Shown here one piece after another: positions 1-12,603 of a stretch of DNA of 64,000 nucleotides. Position 1 is the stretch's first letter, and each line of letters opens with the position of its first letter. This DNA comes from Terfezia claveryi (lineage: Eukaryota > Ascomycota > Pezizomycetes > Pezizales > Pezizaceae). The notes under the pieces are model-generated. The model made no database searches. It had not been told where the DNA came from and saw nothing but the letters and a program-made list of their open reading frames with translations. Where the stretch lies: contig WHUX01000089.1 of NCBI GenBank assembly GCA_015179025.1, positions 124,001 through 188,000 of the forward strand, given 5' to 3'. The translations under genes and the position numbers were made by a program.

Positions 1-1356
1 AGCAGTCACGGTCTTGGCGCACAAAACTTCCTAATCTGTGTGGTCTTTACCTTTCTTAGTCAGCGTACTCCTTGTCACGCATAGGGCACAACAATAAATA
101 TTTATAGAGAAACAGATACACGTACATAGTTGAGATTACATCTCAGTACCACAAGGCCACTCAATACCTACATCTCTGTCTTCTCATGATCATATGTATC
201 ACGATGCAAAAATAGCAATACAAAATTTGTGCAGACGTAAAGGTGTCGAGCTGTGGGGGAAATGCTCACACTACAATCGAGCACTATTTACTATTGAGGT
301 TTTAGAGAGTATATTTAGCATCAAAATAACCAAAAAGAAAAAAGGATATGCATACCGTACAAAGTAAGCCTTGTTACCCTCAACACTTATAGCGGTCTGT
401 TTTTACACCTACTTTGAAAAAATAATAAGAAAATCACCAACCATGAATTAACTTATTTATGGTCTCTAAAAACTAGTAGTTATTAAGCTTATGAGATTTA
501 TCTGATTTACTTGTATTTACACTGTACCTACCTAGTAGACATGTGATTCTGAAACTTTTGTCAGATTTATATAGCAACACCTTGTACTCACCTGTACTCA
601 CCCCTTCGTTTCATGCTCGCTAGAGAACGTACCAATCCTAAGGCCATGCAAATTTGATAATGCGTAGCTTTTGATAGTTATTCTTGAATTCGTGAAATTA
701 GGGTCAGTGGAAAAACGGCCTCATACTAAAACTTTGATATAGAACTATAGGCTCTACGTGTAACCAGACTAAAATCAAATTCACGCTATATAAACTTCAT
801 AGATTACATTTCTCACAGGATGAAATTAAACCCTCACATGAAACCCCAAGTTGGTGGAGACGCTCATTTCCTATTCTGGATCCCCATATATATCTAAATA
901 TACTAGTCTCGATCGAGACTATAAATATACAACCAACTGACATGGTACGAGACTAAACAGACATATGAACTGTATTTATGCCCAAATAGTATAAAGCCAA
1001 CATAGATTTGAGAGGAGAGTTAGAAATCAGCCAAACCAAATCACCAGAGAAAAATGTACATGTGGTGCACTGGAGAAAAAATCCTGATGGTGGAAGGTAG
1101 GGGGCCGCATAGAAAAAACGAAAAGCGTGTACAAAAAGCTCACTAATGAAGTGTATGGGAGTATATACAGTAATCTATCATTCAAAAAAAGGAGGAGGAA
1201 CAAAAAGAAAAAAAGCAGTCTAGATCGCCTATTCCTTTTCTAGATGAAACTGAAAACGAAAAACATGCGTCCTCCACTCCGCCATTATTTTCACCAAATA
1301 TTACCCCTCATCGAGCGGCATCAACCCTCCGTGTTTTGTCACCTGTCTCATTATCG
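1..1356. other. AT-rich intergenic stretch, no gene seen
   Basis: No coding frame with recognisable protein character was found on either strand. The sequence is AT-rich with short homopolymer runs. The part next to position 1357 is the likely 3' UTR and terminator region of the carrier gene, which is transcribed leftward into it. Confidence 0.6.
904..921. repeat. Perfect 18-bp palindrome
   Basis: TAGTCTCGATCGAGACTA equals its own reverse complement. It lies in non-coding DNA with no gene close by. It could be a dimeric protein site or chance. Confidence 0.5.
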
Positions 1357-2899
1357 CTAATTCAGGGCCTCACCCTCTGCTTCCCGCGGCCACCACGCTT
1401 CAAATTTCTTTAATATACTCTGGTATAGCACCAACATTGTCCCACTCTGTACACTCGTCCATACCATTCTTGGTCCCACACCCCTGAACCATCCTTGTAT
1501 CCCCTCTGTTCGATATATCAACCCTAGTCCTTTATAAATACTATTTGTATTAAGCTTCACAGTGGTACCCGGTTTCGGCGGGGGTGTCGTGCTGGGTGAT
1601 GACGTCGATATTTTGCGGTGTTGCTGTTGTGTCGTATTTGCCGATAATGCTGTGGCAGTGGCAGTGGTATGGTGTGGTGGGTTTATCGACAGGTTCGTCA
1701 CTGGTGCAGCAGCCGTGGCAGAGGGAGTAATGCTAGACGTGGTGATTGTTGGCCCGGGCTCTGTGCGGACCTGTGTCTGAATCCTCGTTTTTACGACATC
1801 CAATGGGCAGGTGATGACACCAGCGAGCCCACCAGCAGCTCCACCAGTTAGAATTTCAAGACAAATACCAATATCCCGGGAGTTTTGATATGATTTGGCC
1901 CATTTCTGGAATTCTTCATAGAAGGCAAACTGTAAAGCCGAGAAGGGCAAATCACGCATGATGGTGGCCTTATAGCCGTAGAAGAGAGCAGGGAAGCCTT
2001 CTGTGCGAATGATCTATGGTGATAGATGTAAGCATGTGGAGAATTTTGTAGTGGAAAAGGTTAAGTGGAAACTCACCGTGCGAGTGGCATCGATAGTACC
2101 CCGGTAGTTGTAGCCGGATTTGAAGTAAGGGTTGTTATAGCGCCCCTGAAGTTGCAAACGAGTTTTTAAGACTTCCGAGGGTACATATATCACAGAGGCA
2201 AACAAATCACCAACCAAGCCTGCCCATCACAACCAACTGTCAGCACTTCCACCCTGCTTCCGAGTTCCTTCCAGAAGTAACTAACCTCCAATCAAATACG
2301 CTGCTGCATCCGGACATCCCATATCAAGCAAATGCCTTTTCGAGTACTCATACGTCCCGAAGAAAATCATAGTTCCAGGTAAACTCCCCATAAACGCCGG
2401 TGCTACTCCTCCATACAACCCTCGACGGAATCCTTCCTCCCGAAAAATTGTAGTGTATGCGTCGCCCATAGTCGAGTATTTCAGTACACTCGGTGCACCC
2501 TGTTGCCGAGTCTTAACTGTGTCGAGAGAGTGCATCATCATATCGCCAGTGGCACCACCGAAACCACCGGCTATCATTGACTATATGCACACGAATTAGG
2601 GCTTTTGCAACAATAAACCCACACATCCAGATGAGAAATAGGGGCAAGGCAGAGAAGCTTACATGTAAGTAGGGCGCCCGCCTTGCAGACAAGTCATCAT
2701 TCTCTCCCTCCACCGCCATGACTCCCAGTCCATGTAGTTGCGCTCCTGCGGGTTCATGGCTGCCTGGAATCCTGGCAGGTATCACTACAACGCTGCTATG
2801 GCTCCCACCACCTCGGCTCGGTGACCCTAGCGAGGGTGAATCTGGGGAGGCTGTGCTGGAGGTAGTGAAGAAGCTTGATATTCGGGATGCCAGGGACAT
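1357..2899 (-). CDS. Mitochondrial carrier family protein (yeast Mme1/YMR166C-like)
   Basis: An inner-membrane solute carrier of the SLC25 family. The four-exon model is complement(1357..2013, 2077..2219, 2286..2580, 2663..2899), 443 aa, with all splice phases consistent. Three carrier repeats are visible, each with the PX[DE]XX[KR] signature: [11 protein letters not shown] in exon 2, [13 protein letters not shown] in exon 3 and [13 protein letters not shown] in exon 4. The first 70 residues are low-complexity Ser/Pro. Repeat 3 carries an unusual Ser/Thr/Pro-rich insert of about 70 residues after the signature, probably a matrix loop. The closest recalled family is yeast YMR166C (Mme1, linked to magnesium export), but the substrate cannot be read from sequence. 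It is divergent from the next gene at 3733. The family call is firm and the subfamily likely. Confidence 0.9.
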
Positions 2900-3732
2900 G
2901 GCAATCCCCGTCTGTCACGGGATTTTGAAGGTTGGCTTTTTGATGGGGGAATTGTGCTGTCTGAAGGAAAGGCGTTGAGTGTTGGAAGGCACCGGGGAGT
3001 CGAGCAGCGGTAGGAGAACAGCTGAAACTAGGGTTCACCTTGTGGAGGCGTGGGGAAGAGTGGTGGTGGGTATGTTTGTGGAGATAACGTGGGGCATACA
3101 CAGAAATCTGAGACTTCATGTTTTCCGCAGGCATCTTTTTTCTCTTGGCGCTGTACTGTACTCGACATGTGCTGCTTAGGTAATTATACCAGTACATGCT
3201 GAGAGCAACACTTATTTATCCTAGCTAGTATATATATATCCATATATAACTTATCCATAAAATGGTCTGCAACCGGAGGCACTCTGGGCCTGCAGCACCA
3301 TATCAACTTGACAGAGTGCCATGCCATGTGACCGGCTGTACTGTAGATAGATGCCTTGGTCAGAGAACCCCTACTCAGTTGGAATGCCCCTCGTCCGATA
3401 GCTTGTCCGAATATGGATGTACGCCCTAAACCTACCATAGCAACGCCCCATGCTATGCCTGCTACATATGCATGAATCTACTAACTATGCCGCATGTTAT
3501 GAAAAGTAAACACATCTGCTGGCAATTTGGTGGAGTACAAGAAGCTAATTCCCCCATCACATTGCCACACATCACCTCACATCAGTATCCCCGTCCTCTT
3601 CCCCACAAACTTCTTAAGCTAAATCAACTGCTCCCGCCCGCCATCTCTCCACCTGTGCAACCAAGCAAACACCAGCCCGCAGATTCCAGAAGCATACTTT
3701 GCATCTGCCAACAAACCCAACCAATCGTAAAC
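2900..3732. promoter_or_regulatory. Divergent intergenic region between the carrier and SAP-like genes
   Basis: About 830 bp separate the two start codons, so both promoters lie here. The stretch just before 3733 is C/T-rich on the plus strand, as in many fungal leaders. No further gene or specific site was recognised. Confidence 0.5.
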
Positions 3733-5074
3733 ATGTCAATGTGGCTTTCGAAAAAGAAAAAAGCTGACCTTGTCAACTTATGCGATGAGCTTGGGCTTAG
3801 GTATATACCTCTCTCCTCCCTCCACCTTGTTCCATTGTCAAGCCAGCGCGTCTGCGGAATTGCAATCGCCCAATCTGACCGAATTGACCGCTAGAACCGA
3901 CGGTCTTAAAAAACCACAAATAGAGCAAAATCTCAAACAATACCTTTACCAGCACGAGTCCGAGCTTTCCACCCATCCCTCTTTTTCCTCCTACTACGAA
4001 ACCCTCGCCCGGACGCCTAATAGGCGAGGATCCCCCCAACCACCTGTCTTCATCAATCCAGTGGATCCAATCCTCCCCGAGGGAACGAAGCGAGAGCGCA
4101 GACAGTCGACGAGATTCCAACCTGGGCAGAAGCCAACACGGGGTAACTCAGAGTCTGTGTAAGTCTCTATCTCTGGTCCCAGTGGAAACCAGCAGAGCTG
4201 GGGACTCGGCACTCAGCGTAACCGTTATCGACAGCTTGACTAACGAAGCGGTGACAGTGAGCCAGAACCAACAGTCGCAGTCGTTTCCACTACCCACATT
4301 AACGGCATTCCGGAAGAGCACACTTCCGAACCCGATCCTCAACTTCGCCGGCGTACAGGGTCCACTACCCCCGGCCCTACCCGCCGCAGTGCACGTATTA
4401 TCCTCAACCACATGCAAAGCCCATCCGCGCAGCTCCTGGCCGAACCACAAACCCCCGCGCCACACACCATACCTCTCCCTCCATCCCCTGCGGTGGTAGC
4501 CGACTTGGTCGAAGCGTCCACTGAAGACATAAGAGCACGAATATCCATCTACCTCCATGAACACCTCACTCCCGCAGTAACGCGCCGTCTGCAATCAACA
4601 CAACAATCTCTCAGTAATGTTGTTAGTGTTGCTGTGCTAATGCATGTGATTGAACTGGGGGCGCTGGTTTACAGGCTCATGCCGGCTACTTATCCAGTCA
4701 CTATCCCCCCAGTTACCAGTCCAAGCCCAATAGCAGTGAACCTCCCCGACCTATTCACCGTTCTGGAAGGTCGATTTTGGGTTCCCGTATTGACATGGGT
4801 AGTAGTCAGCGTGCTGATCCCAGGGTTGGTAGGGTACTTCGTCAACTTGACCAGAAGCCCTACAGCCCTAAAGGCCAGTGGCGGTTACCTTTGTGACCCG
4901 TTGACTTTTGCGCTGGCTAAGGGACTTCTTGGATGGATTCTGTTCTACCGGAGAACGGTCAACTCTGAGGGTTTGAGGGTAGTGGAGGAGGCTATCGGGA
5001 AGGAGGTGTTGGTATTCGTTGGGAGTATAGTGGTTGGTTTGGTGGGGTTGTGGGAAGGCTTGATGACTCGATAG
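3733..5074 (+). CDS. SAP/HeH-like domain membrane protein, unknown function
   Basis: Model join(3733..3800, 3847..4158, 4258..5074), 398 aa. The N-terminus has a Lys-rich helix followed by KADLVNLCDELGL and, after intron 1, a second helix around LKKPQIEQNLKQYL. This is the helix-extended-helix pattern of SAP/HeH DNA-binding or nuclear-envelope domains. Residues about 60-240 are polar and probably disordered. From about residue 247 there are four hydrophobic segments (near 247-268, 300-322, 341-358 and 376-394), so the C-terminus is membrane-embedded. A SAP-like head plus C-terminal membrane helices recalls inner-nuclear-membrane proteins of the Src1/Heh type, but I see no MSC domain and do not assign it there. 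Function unknown. Confidence 0.75.
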
Positions 5075-6072
5075 ACAGATTAATCTGCGCGTTATAATAC
5101 CACTCACCGACTTCAAACTACCATTACTCCAATTGCGCCGATCCCACCACCTCCCCTCCCACGAATCTCCATCCATTCCCTGATCCCCACATCACTTCTC
5201 CTCTCTGTCTTGTATTGTCTTGTGCGAGCTATCGTTGTGTCCGTCATTCTATGGTTTGGTAGTATTACGTTGCCTTTGCTATGTTATGTAACGGGTTTCT
5301 GATTTCAAATGTTTCAAGATCATTCGCGGACTGTGTGTAGGTAGGGTTAGTTAAGCCCGAGTGTACAAGTACCGCTTTCCTTACTCAAGTATTTTTAATA
5401 GCTGGTCTCCTTGTTTGGGATTTATTTAAGGGACGCGGAGCAGTTATGGATTCAAAAGCGAGAAGTCCTTTATGCGGGAAACAGAAAACAGGTCACGTGG
5501 TTCAGTGGTTACAGGACTTGAATACTTGTTACCGTTCTGTGGTATTAGTTGATTACTCCGAGGTACTTACTATTTTATTTTGCGGAGGATGATAAGGGTA
5601 CTTATTGAGTAGCGAAACTGGTTTATGTTGCGAGTATTTCAACATTTGAATTTGTCCCCAATGCTTAAGTAGTAAAAGAACTATCTGAAGCTGCGCAGAT
5701 TATGATCAAGATTTGGTGAAACCAGCAACCACCACCTGTCTCTTGATTCTCTCTAGTTAAAGCACAAATAACGCCTCCCATATCCCACAGTTAACTTTTC
5801 GTTGCATTCGTGGATGAGCCTCGTGTTCGTGTTCGTATGATGAGTACGTCAAGTAGAGATATGAATGATTGCAAGACAGGCTCCAGCTGTGCGTAAAAAC
5901 CGATTCCATGACCCTGGCCCCAGTTGCCCCAAGCGAAAATCAAATCTCCCAAAGACGGTTTTTGTATACAAAATGACAGTGAAAAAGGACAGTGAAAAAA
6001 CCCAAACCAAACCTGCAAAGACAATAGCTAATGTGGCTTTATCAAGCAGAATATGAAGTATAAATAAAGTCT
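5075..6072. other. Intergenic, convergent 3' ends
   Basis: Lies between the plus-strand SAP-like gene and the minus-strand eIF5A gene, so it should hold both 3' UTRs. No gene, RNA gene or repeat was recognised. Confidence 0.5.
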
Positions 6073-6760
6073 TTACTTAAGAGGAGCTTCCTTGACGGCA
6101 ATAACAGCCTCCTCGCCCATGGCAGAGATAACTGTAACAATGCAATCGACACCACTGTCCTCGAATTCCCTAATCTTCCCTCCGAGTTCATTTTCAGGCA
6201 ACTTGACGTCGTTCTTCTCAGCTCCTGTGGAAGCATCCAAAAGGTGAAGGAAACCATCATCCTCATACAACTGAATCATAATATATTTAGCATATATCCA
6301 AGTTTCTTGTGGCAATGGCGGGAAACCTACGAATTGGTATTCGTTACGTGCGACGTTGGGGACGTCCATGTTGTGGGTGGATGGACATAAGTCTTCAAGC
6401 TTCTTTCCAGTGAAAATGTCTATGGCAACCAAGTGAACCTTTGCGTGACCGTGCTTGCCGGTCTTGGAGGTACTCATTTCAACGATCTTACAAGGCCTAT
6501 TCTTGATGACAACATGGCTAGAATGAAGTCAATATTACTGGAAGGAAGGGATGCTTTCTGAGTTGGTGACTGACCCGTTCTTGCGGAGGGCAGAACATTG
6601 CATGGGGAAGGTGGTAGAGGCACCAGCAGAAGTCTGCTGGAAATCGTGGTTATGCTGTTTCCTTATGTTAGCATTGCGCAAATAGTACATCGATTGGATA
6701 GAGGAAAAAAGTTGGGAGACAGGTGGGAGCCCGGGCACTCACTTGTTCATCATCGGCCAT
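6073..6760 (-). CDS. eIF5A: Translation factor eIF5A (hypusine-containing)
   Basis: eIF5A binds the ribosomal E site and helps peptide-bond formation at difficult motifs, and it carries hypusine. Model complement(6073..6270, 6331..6517, 6575..6654, 6743..6760), 160 aa, close to yeast Hyp2. The hypusine loop [12 protein letters not shown] is intact, with the modified lysine at residue 54. The conserved stretches [23 protein letters not shown] and VISAMGEEA are all present. Exon 1 codes for only six residues. Intron 3 (6271-6330) is exactly 60 bp, in frame and stop-free. Retaining it would add 20 residues after NEYQF, but family alignment shows it must be removed. Divergent from VPS52. Confidence 0.97.
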
Positions 6761-7229
6761 TTTGATAGATTTAGACGTAAGAAACGTATGTGTAAGAAGG
6801 ATGCGATTGAAGAAATGAATGAAGGAGGGCAGTGCAGGGGCTGGGAGGAGAGAAGGCTGTTCGAGAGAAGAGGAGAAAAATGACCACTCAAAGCGTTTGG
6901 TGGGGGGTGGCCGCAATGCTATTTTTTGTGGGTGAGGAGGGGAAACTTTTCAGGCTAGCCTCTTTTCGTAGTGAAAGGCTTGGCTCAACCCAATTGTCGG
7001 CTGTCTTGGCGTCATGAATCTATTGGAGGGACATTTTTTGTAAAAGCATACGGTGGTATGTCTTTAGGTGGTGTGAAGGTTCTTAGTAGATACAAAGGTG
7101 AGCTGTCTTGAGCTCGTGCGGCTCTGTAGGTGAGTGAGCGGGAAGCCGTTATGAGCTAACTTCTTACCCTCAAAACATCCCATTACTCGCCAATTCGTCA
7201 CTAGCGCGAACACTCACCGGCCGACAAAA
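6761..7229. promoter_or_regulatory. Divergent promoter region, eIF5A / VPS52
   Basis: This 469-bp spacer separates the two divergent start codons. It is pyrimidine-rich on the eIF5A sense strand just upstream of 6760. No specific factor site was identified. Confidence 0.5.
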
Positions 7230-9605
7230 ATGTGGAAACCGGGCTGGAAAGGCGCGGGTCATACTTCTCAAATTGGTAGCTCCAATGGCCGTTCGTTCTC
7301 TCCAGGTCCTGCCGGTCGGAGAAGACCTCAGCCCACCCCGAGGTCGTCTTCTCTCACAATGTCTTCGAACACATCAACTACGTCCCTGCCAGGCACACGG
7401 GCAACCAAGCGAAGCAACGCTGCGCCTCCGGTAGGCCTTAGGGAGCCTTTAGAAGTTCTGGGAGAGATTCTTGGAATCCAAACAAAGCTACCAGTAAGCT
7501 CGAACCGCCCCTAGGGTCGAGAGAGCTTGAGCTCACGCATATGTTAGGAGCCGAATGAGAGTGGCACGGAACTGCAAATTGAGGACGACATTGATTTTGG
7601 GGAATTAAGCCTCGAAGAGTATGCAAATCTGGAAGAACCTGAGAAATCGGAAGCCAAGCCCCATAGCTACAATACACAGTCTGTGGATGAATGTGGGTTG
7701 GCCCCTCTCTGCACCATTTGCATGGCGGGTAGCTCATTTTATGGCAGATGAGAAAGAGAAGGATAAGTTTCATGATCTTCATCGGTCTGTCAAGGTGAGT
7801 TCATCCATATGATGGCTTTTGTTTGTGTACTTAGGATTTCCTAGGCCTGTGATGAAGTTCTCAAAACTGTGGAGTCGTACTTGTCATCATTTCAAACAGA
7901 TCTAGGGCTCGTCAGTGCGGAGATAGAAACTCTACAAACTCGATCCCAAGCTCTCAATCGGAGGTTACAAAACCGAAAGGTGTGAACATGCTCTAGTAAC
8001 TGGTTCAGAACCGCGGTTTGCTGAATTATCTCACAGGCCGTCGAAAAAATACTTGGCCCAATAGTGGAGGACATAGCACTGGCTCCCCATGTAGTGCGGA
8101 AGATTGCAGAAGGCGAGATTAATGACAGCTGGATTAAAGCTCTGCAAGAAGTGGAACAGAAAATCAGGTCTGTCGAGGCCCGGGACCCTGAAAACATCAA
8201 AGCTATTCAAGATGTCAAGCCTGAACTGGATAGAATCACCAATAAGGTACCAGAGCACTGGACTCCCGGCATTGCTCTATACTAACCCTTGAAAAGGTTA
8301 TAGAACGTGTAAGGGAATACTTCGTGACTAGGATCAAGGCCCTACGAGTTCCAAATGCAAATGCTCAGCATATACAACAATCTGGTTTCCTTAGAATGAA
8401 AGAACTTTTTCTTTTCATGGCTCATCATAGCACTCAGTTAACTGACGAGATAGCCCAAGCATATATAAACACTATGCGCTGGTACTACCTAAGTCATTTC
8501 CAAAGATATCACAGATCCTTGGAGAAACTAAAACTGCATATTATGGAAAAGTATGACACAGTTGGTCAAGATGACTTAACCAAAAGAAGTGAGTTAAGTT
8601 TCCCATTTCCACTATGGCTCCGCTAATTCAATGGACAGGCACTTTGATACCATCCTTAAAGTCCGCCCCAATTATTGCGCACGACCCTTTTGGACTAGGT
8701 AGGCGCATCGAGACTCTGCGGAATCGAGAGCATCCTCCTCTCAAAGCTGCATCGATTGAGGATGACAAAGCTATCCACTATCTCGAGGTTCCCTTCCGGC
8801 ACTTCAATTATGCCTTGATGGAAAATGCGTCAGCAGAGTACACCTTTATTACAGAATTCTTCTCCTACAAATCTTACGAACAGGCATCGATTATGTTTCA
8901 GCAAATTTTCGGATCCACATTTGCCCTTGGGCACTCGTTCACCAAGTCTCTCGTAGATCAGAACATGGATGCTCTCGGGATTATGCTCGCTGTAAGGCTC
9001 AATAATCAGTTTGCATTTGAGCTTCAGCGACGCCGCGTGCCAGTCTTGGATGGTTATATCAATGCTACCAATATGCTACTCTGGCCTCGGTTTCAGATTG
9101 TATTGGATGCACACAGTGAAAGCTTGAAAAAATACAATCCAAATAGCGCCCTCGGAGGGAGTCGTGGTACTCTAACCTCTGGGGATTCCAAGCATAACAC
9201 AGCACCGCATTTATTGACTCAAAGGTTTGGGCAATTTCTTCACGGGATCCTCGCATTGAGTTCAGAAGCAGGGGATGACGAACCAACTGCCAATAGGTAC
9301 GTTCTTAAACTTTAATAGAGTAATGTGGATTACTGATTCTTTTGTGAAAATAAGTTTGGGGCGATTGAGAGGGGATTATGAGGCATTCTTGACTAGGCTT
9401 AGTAAAGTTTTGGCCGATGACCGAAAGAAGGAGAGGTTTCTGTACAACAATTACTCCCTGGTACTCACTATCATAAGTGTAAGTGCCCCTCCTGGTGGGA
9501 TATTTACTCACTGCTCATATTCCGCCTCCCAAGGATACGGATGGCAAACTTGCTGCAGAACAGAGAGAACATTTTGAGGCACTAAAGAGGGCGTTCCAGG
9601 AGTAA
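7230..9605 (+). CDS. VPS52: GARP complex subunit Vps52
   Basis: Subunit of the GARP tethering complex, which captures endosome-derived vesicles at the trans-Golgi. Nine-exon model join(7230..7493, 7548..7692, 7748..7794, 7845..7979, 8037..8246, 8297..8588, 8639..9296, 9355..9478, 9534..9605), 648 aa, phases consistent. The first 80 residues are Ser/Pro/Arg-rich. Then comes a coiled-coil region (KACDEVLKTVESYLSSF, EIETLQTRSQALNRRL) and the diagnostic Vps52 core (VREYFVTRIKALRVPN, AQHIQQSGFLRMKELF, RWYYLSHFQRYHRSLEKL). The C-terminal part ends REHFEALKRAFQE. The final TAA (9603-9605) overlaps a GTAAGT string, so a further small exon cannot be excluded. An inverted-repeat element lies about 100 bp downstream. 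Confidence 0.93.
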
Positions 9606-9711
9606 GTAGTAGTATTGATTATAAGGCGGCGTTATTTTCTGGCTTTAGAACTAAATATAATCTGTTCATGTACAGTAGCTCACACCAAAAGTCTGTTCCC
9701 CCTTCCTATTT

Positions 9712-10450
9712 GCAACACCTGCATATGCGTGCATGATACTTGGCATATGCAATTTTAATAGCATGCATGGCATAAGTAACAATTCAGATTGGTCCCAATA
9801 CGGACAAAACAATTATCCCCCACATGAACTACATTAACAGCCCCTCCCCAGTTGGCCGCAATATCCTCCCTTCCCTCCCCAAATTGTCAACCCTTTTCTC
9901 CCTCATCCTTCCCCTCCGACTACGACTACGTAGATGCTCTCATTGGGCATGCCCCGCTGCCTCTGACCTGGCGGGATAGCCCTTGCGGAAAATGATGGCG
10001 CTATAGGTGGCACTGGCCCAACTCCACATATTCTTCAGTTGCTCACTTACCATGTTGGATTGAATATTCATTTGTATCTCCATATCCTCATCAACATCAG
10101 TAGATGATAATTCGGATGGCGCCACTGTTGGAAGGGGGGCCTATCCTGCGGCGACGGCTTCGGGTTGGATAGAATGACATTTGCGGTCTTTATCATTGCT
10201 AATATGAGAAAATATTAGCTAGAGCTAAAGGGAGGGCTCTCGCTCCAAAGGGGGGACTCTCGCAACTAAAGGGAGACTCTCACCGCAAAGGGGGGCTCTC
10301 ATGGGCTCTCTCTCTTAGTTCTCGCAACCAAAGAGGGCGGAGGTGGTTGAGGCAAGTACAATACTGTAATTAATAAATAATTACTTATGCTATGCATGCC
10401 AATAGAATTGCATATGCCAAGTACCATGCACGCATATGTGCAGGTGTTCC
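9712..10450. mobile_element. MITE-like element with about 70-bp terminal inverted repeats
   Basis: The left arm 9712-9780 and right arm 10379-10450 are imperfect inverted repeats. Matching blocks include CACCTGCATATGCGTGCATG against its complement near 10430, and GGCATATGCAATTTTAATAG against CCAATAGAATTGCATATGCC. The interior has no open frame of note. At about 10220-10330 it holds four or five degenerate copies of a purine-rich unit (AAAGGGGGGACTCTCGC and relatives). This is the layout of a non-autonomous DNA transposon between VPS52 and RRN7. No clear target-site duplication was found, because the outer ends lose similarity gradually. Confidence 0.75.
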
Positions 10451-10596
10451 AAAGGTAAAGTACTTTGAGCAGGCTGTGCCAACCGACTTTACAACATAAC
10501 TACGGTAGGTACTTTATCTTAATGTTCCTACTTAGCCTACTTAGGCTATGACCGGAGCTCGGCATCAAGACCTCAAGCTTCGACCTCTAGATATCG

Positions 10597-12603
10597 ATGT
10601 CGGCAGAAAATAGTTATAGGCGACTCAACCGATGCGGCATCGACAACTGCAGGACAACATTATATTACCTAGAAGACGGCCAATGGTTTTGCAAGAATGG
10701 CCATCGAAGAGAAGTAAACTTCCCATAGGTTATTTCTTAAATATGGTATTATTGATATTGGTACCAAACAGGGCGAGCTCGACCTCGAGGAGGATGATGA
10801 ATTGAACGCACAAACTCAAACTGGGGCCAAGGCAAAAAAGGCAATTGATCAAGAGAAGGACGCTCCAGTTGAAGTTCTACATGGAAGGAAGGGGCTCCAA
10901 TTGTTTTTGAAATGTATCCAGTTGATACTTAGGAAGCAAGTTCGGGTGCTGGTGAATGAGAAGGGCTTTCCAGCGCAGTTTGAGGTATGTTCGTGGTATT
11001 TTTTCACGCGGCACGACTAACTTTCATTGCTAGACAGTAGTCCGTGATTTGTGGGCACTGCGCCTCCAAAAAGCCTTGGGGAAGCTGAAAACCTCTGTCC
11101 CAGCAGCCGCAGCTCCGGGCGAAGAGCCAATTCTCCAAGACTCTACGGATGGAGATACCGGCATCGTGTCTGCAGCAGCAGTTACAGACACGGAAACATA
11201 TTCCTCTGAATACTGGTCTAGTGATATTGAAGTCGACAATGCTGTCGCTGGGGAAGCTCATCCCGTCGAAAAGAATCTGCTCAGGAGGAATAAGAGAGAA
11301 TTTAAAGTACCAGGATTGATAGTCACGATTGGGTTATGCTACCTTGGAGCAATGATGTTGAAGGTGCCAGTTCCATTGGGGGATATGTATAAATGGGTGG
11401 AAAGCCAGGAGCTGCCATATAAGGCTACCTTACAAGAGATCCCAGAGAATTTGAAGAGATTGCTGTCTGGGGCATATATTAAGGCCTTACGGCCGACGGT
11501 AAGTTCCGCCGCGTGGTGTAGGTGAGTTTCTCTGAACTGACATGTGTGGGTGCGTAGACTCGTCTCCATCCTAACCGTCTACAGAAGACAATCCACGACC
11601 TCATACTTCTGTACAGTACCCATTTCGGCGTCACATTCCCCGAGATTAACTGGCCCATCTTAGCCATGAGATACATCCGCGACCTCGGATTACCATGTAC
11701 TGCTCCTAAACTAGTCTCTCTTCACCCAGTAGAAGTCTACCAACTAACCGTTGTATAGTAGAAATTTTCCACGCTGTCAAACGCCTCCTCACTCTTTATC
11801 CTCTGACTTTCCAATACCCTTCCACCCCCACCCTTAAAACCCTCATCAGCGCCTATCCCGAAGCAAAACTCATGTCCCTCGTTCTCCTCTCCACAAAACT
11901 CCTCTGGGGTATGGACGACACAAAACGCATAGCTAGAGAGAAAACAGAACCAGCAGCTGTTACCCCGGATATAAAGAACTGGGAGAGATTTGTGACAGAG
12001 AATAAGTTTCTAGGGGACTCAATCTTTGATTGGACAGATGGAGATGTTTTTGGGTTGAGCGGGGAGGAGTTAGATAGATATATGGATTGGTATGAGAGGA
12101 CTTGGTTGGTGAAGGGGAAGGGTGGTAGGAAAAAACAACGTAAGCCCAGCAAATCAGCAAATCTAATATTACACAACAATAAAACCAAGCGCATACTAAT
12201 AAGCTCCACAGCCGACCACCTCCTAGGCCTTTTTCCCACTAGCAATTCCAATAAGTCCACACATGATAACGCAGCCCCGCGGAATCCTGCTTATAATGGT
12301 TCAACCCCCCTCACCGCCACTCCCGCTACCGGTACTCAAAAATCTAACATCACAAAACTCAACTCTTCGGTATCCCTCAACAGCACCTCGCGGGACCTTC
12401 CCCCAGGAAGCCTTCGCCCAGGAGGAGGCTACCCTCTCTGGAGACCAGATACTATATTACCCACACAAACAAACATATTACTCGAGGCGGCTAGTGCCGC
12501 GGTATGTTTGTCACGGGAGGACATGGTTGTGGCGTTGAGGCAGGTGGAGGTTATGTTTAGGGATTCTGAGTGGATGAAGAGGGAGAGGCGAAGGAAGAAA
12601 TAG
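10597..12603 (+). CDS. RRN7: RNA polymerase I core-factor subunit Rrn7 (TFIIB-like)
   Basis: Rrn7/TAF1B is the TFIIB-related subunit that recruits Pol I to rDNA promoters in the nucleolus. Six-exon model join(10597..10713, 10772..10984, 11034..11498, 11558..11696, 11759..12139, 12212..12603), 568 aa. The zinc ribbon is at the extreme N-terminus: C13-X4-C18, C32 and H36 (CGIDNC, WFCKNGH). The cyclin-fold region has conserved blocks such as LRKQVRVLVNEKGFPAQFE, VVRDLWALRLQ, FPEINWPILAMRYIRDLGLP and IFHAVKRL. The start at 10597 is the only ATG that puts the ribbon in frame. The last intron (72 bp) is frame-neutral and stop-free, so its splicing rests on good donor, branch and acceptor sites. Convergent with GLN4. 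Confidence 0.93.
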
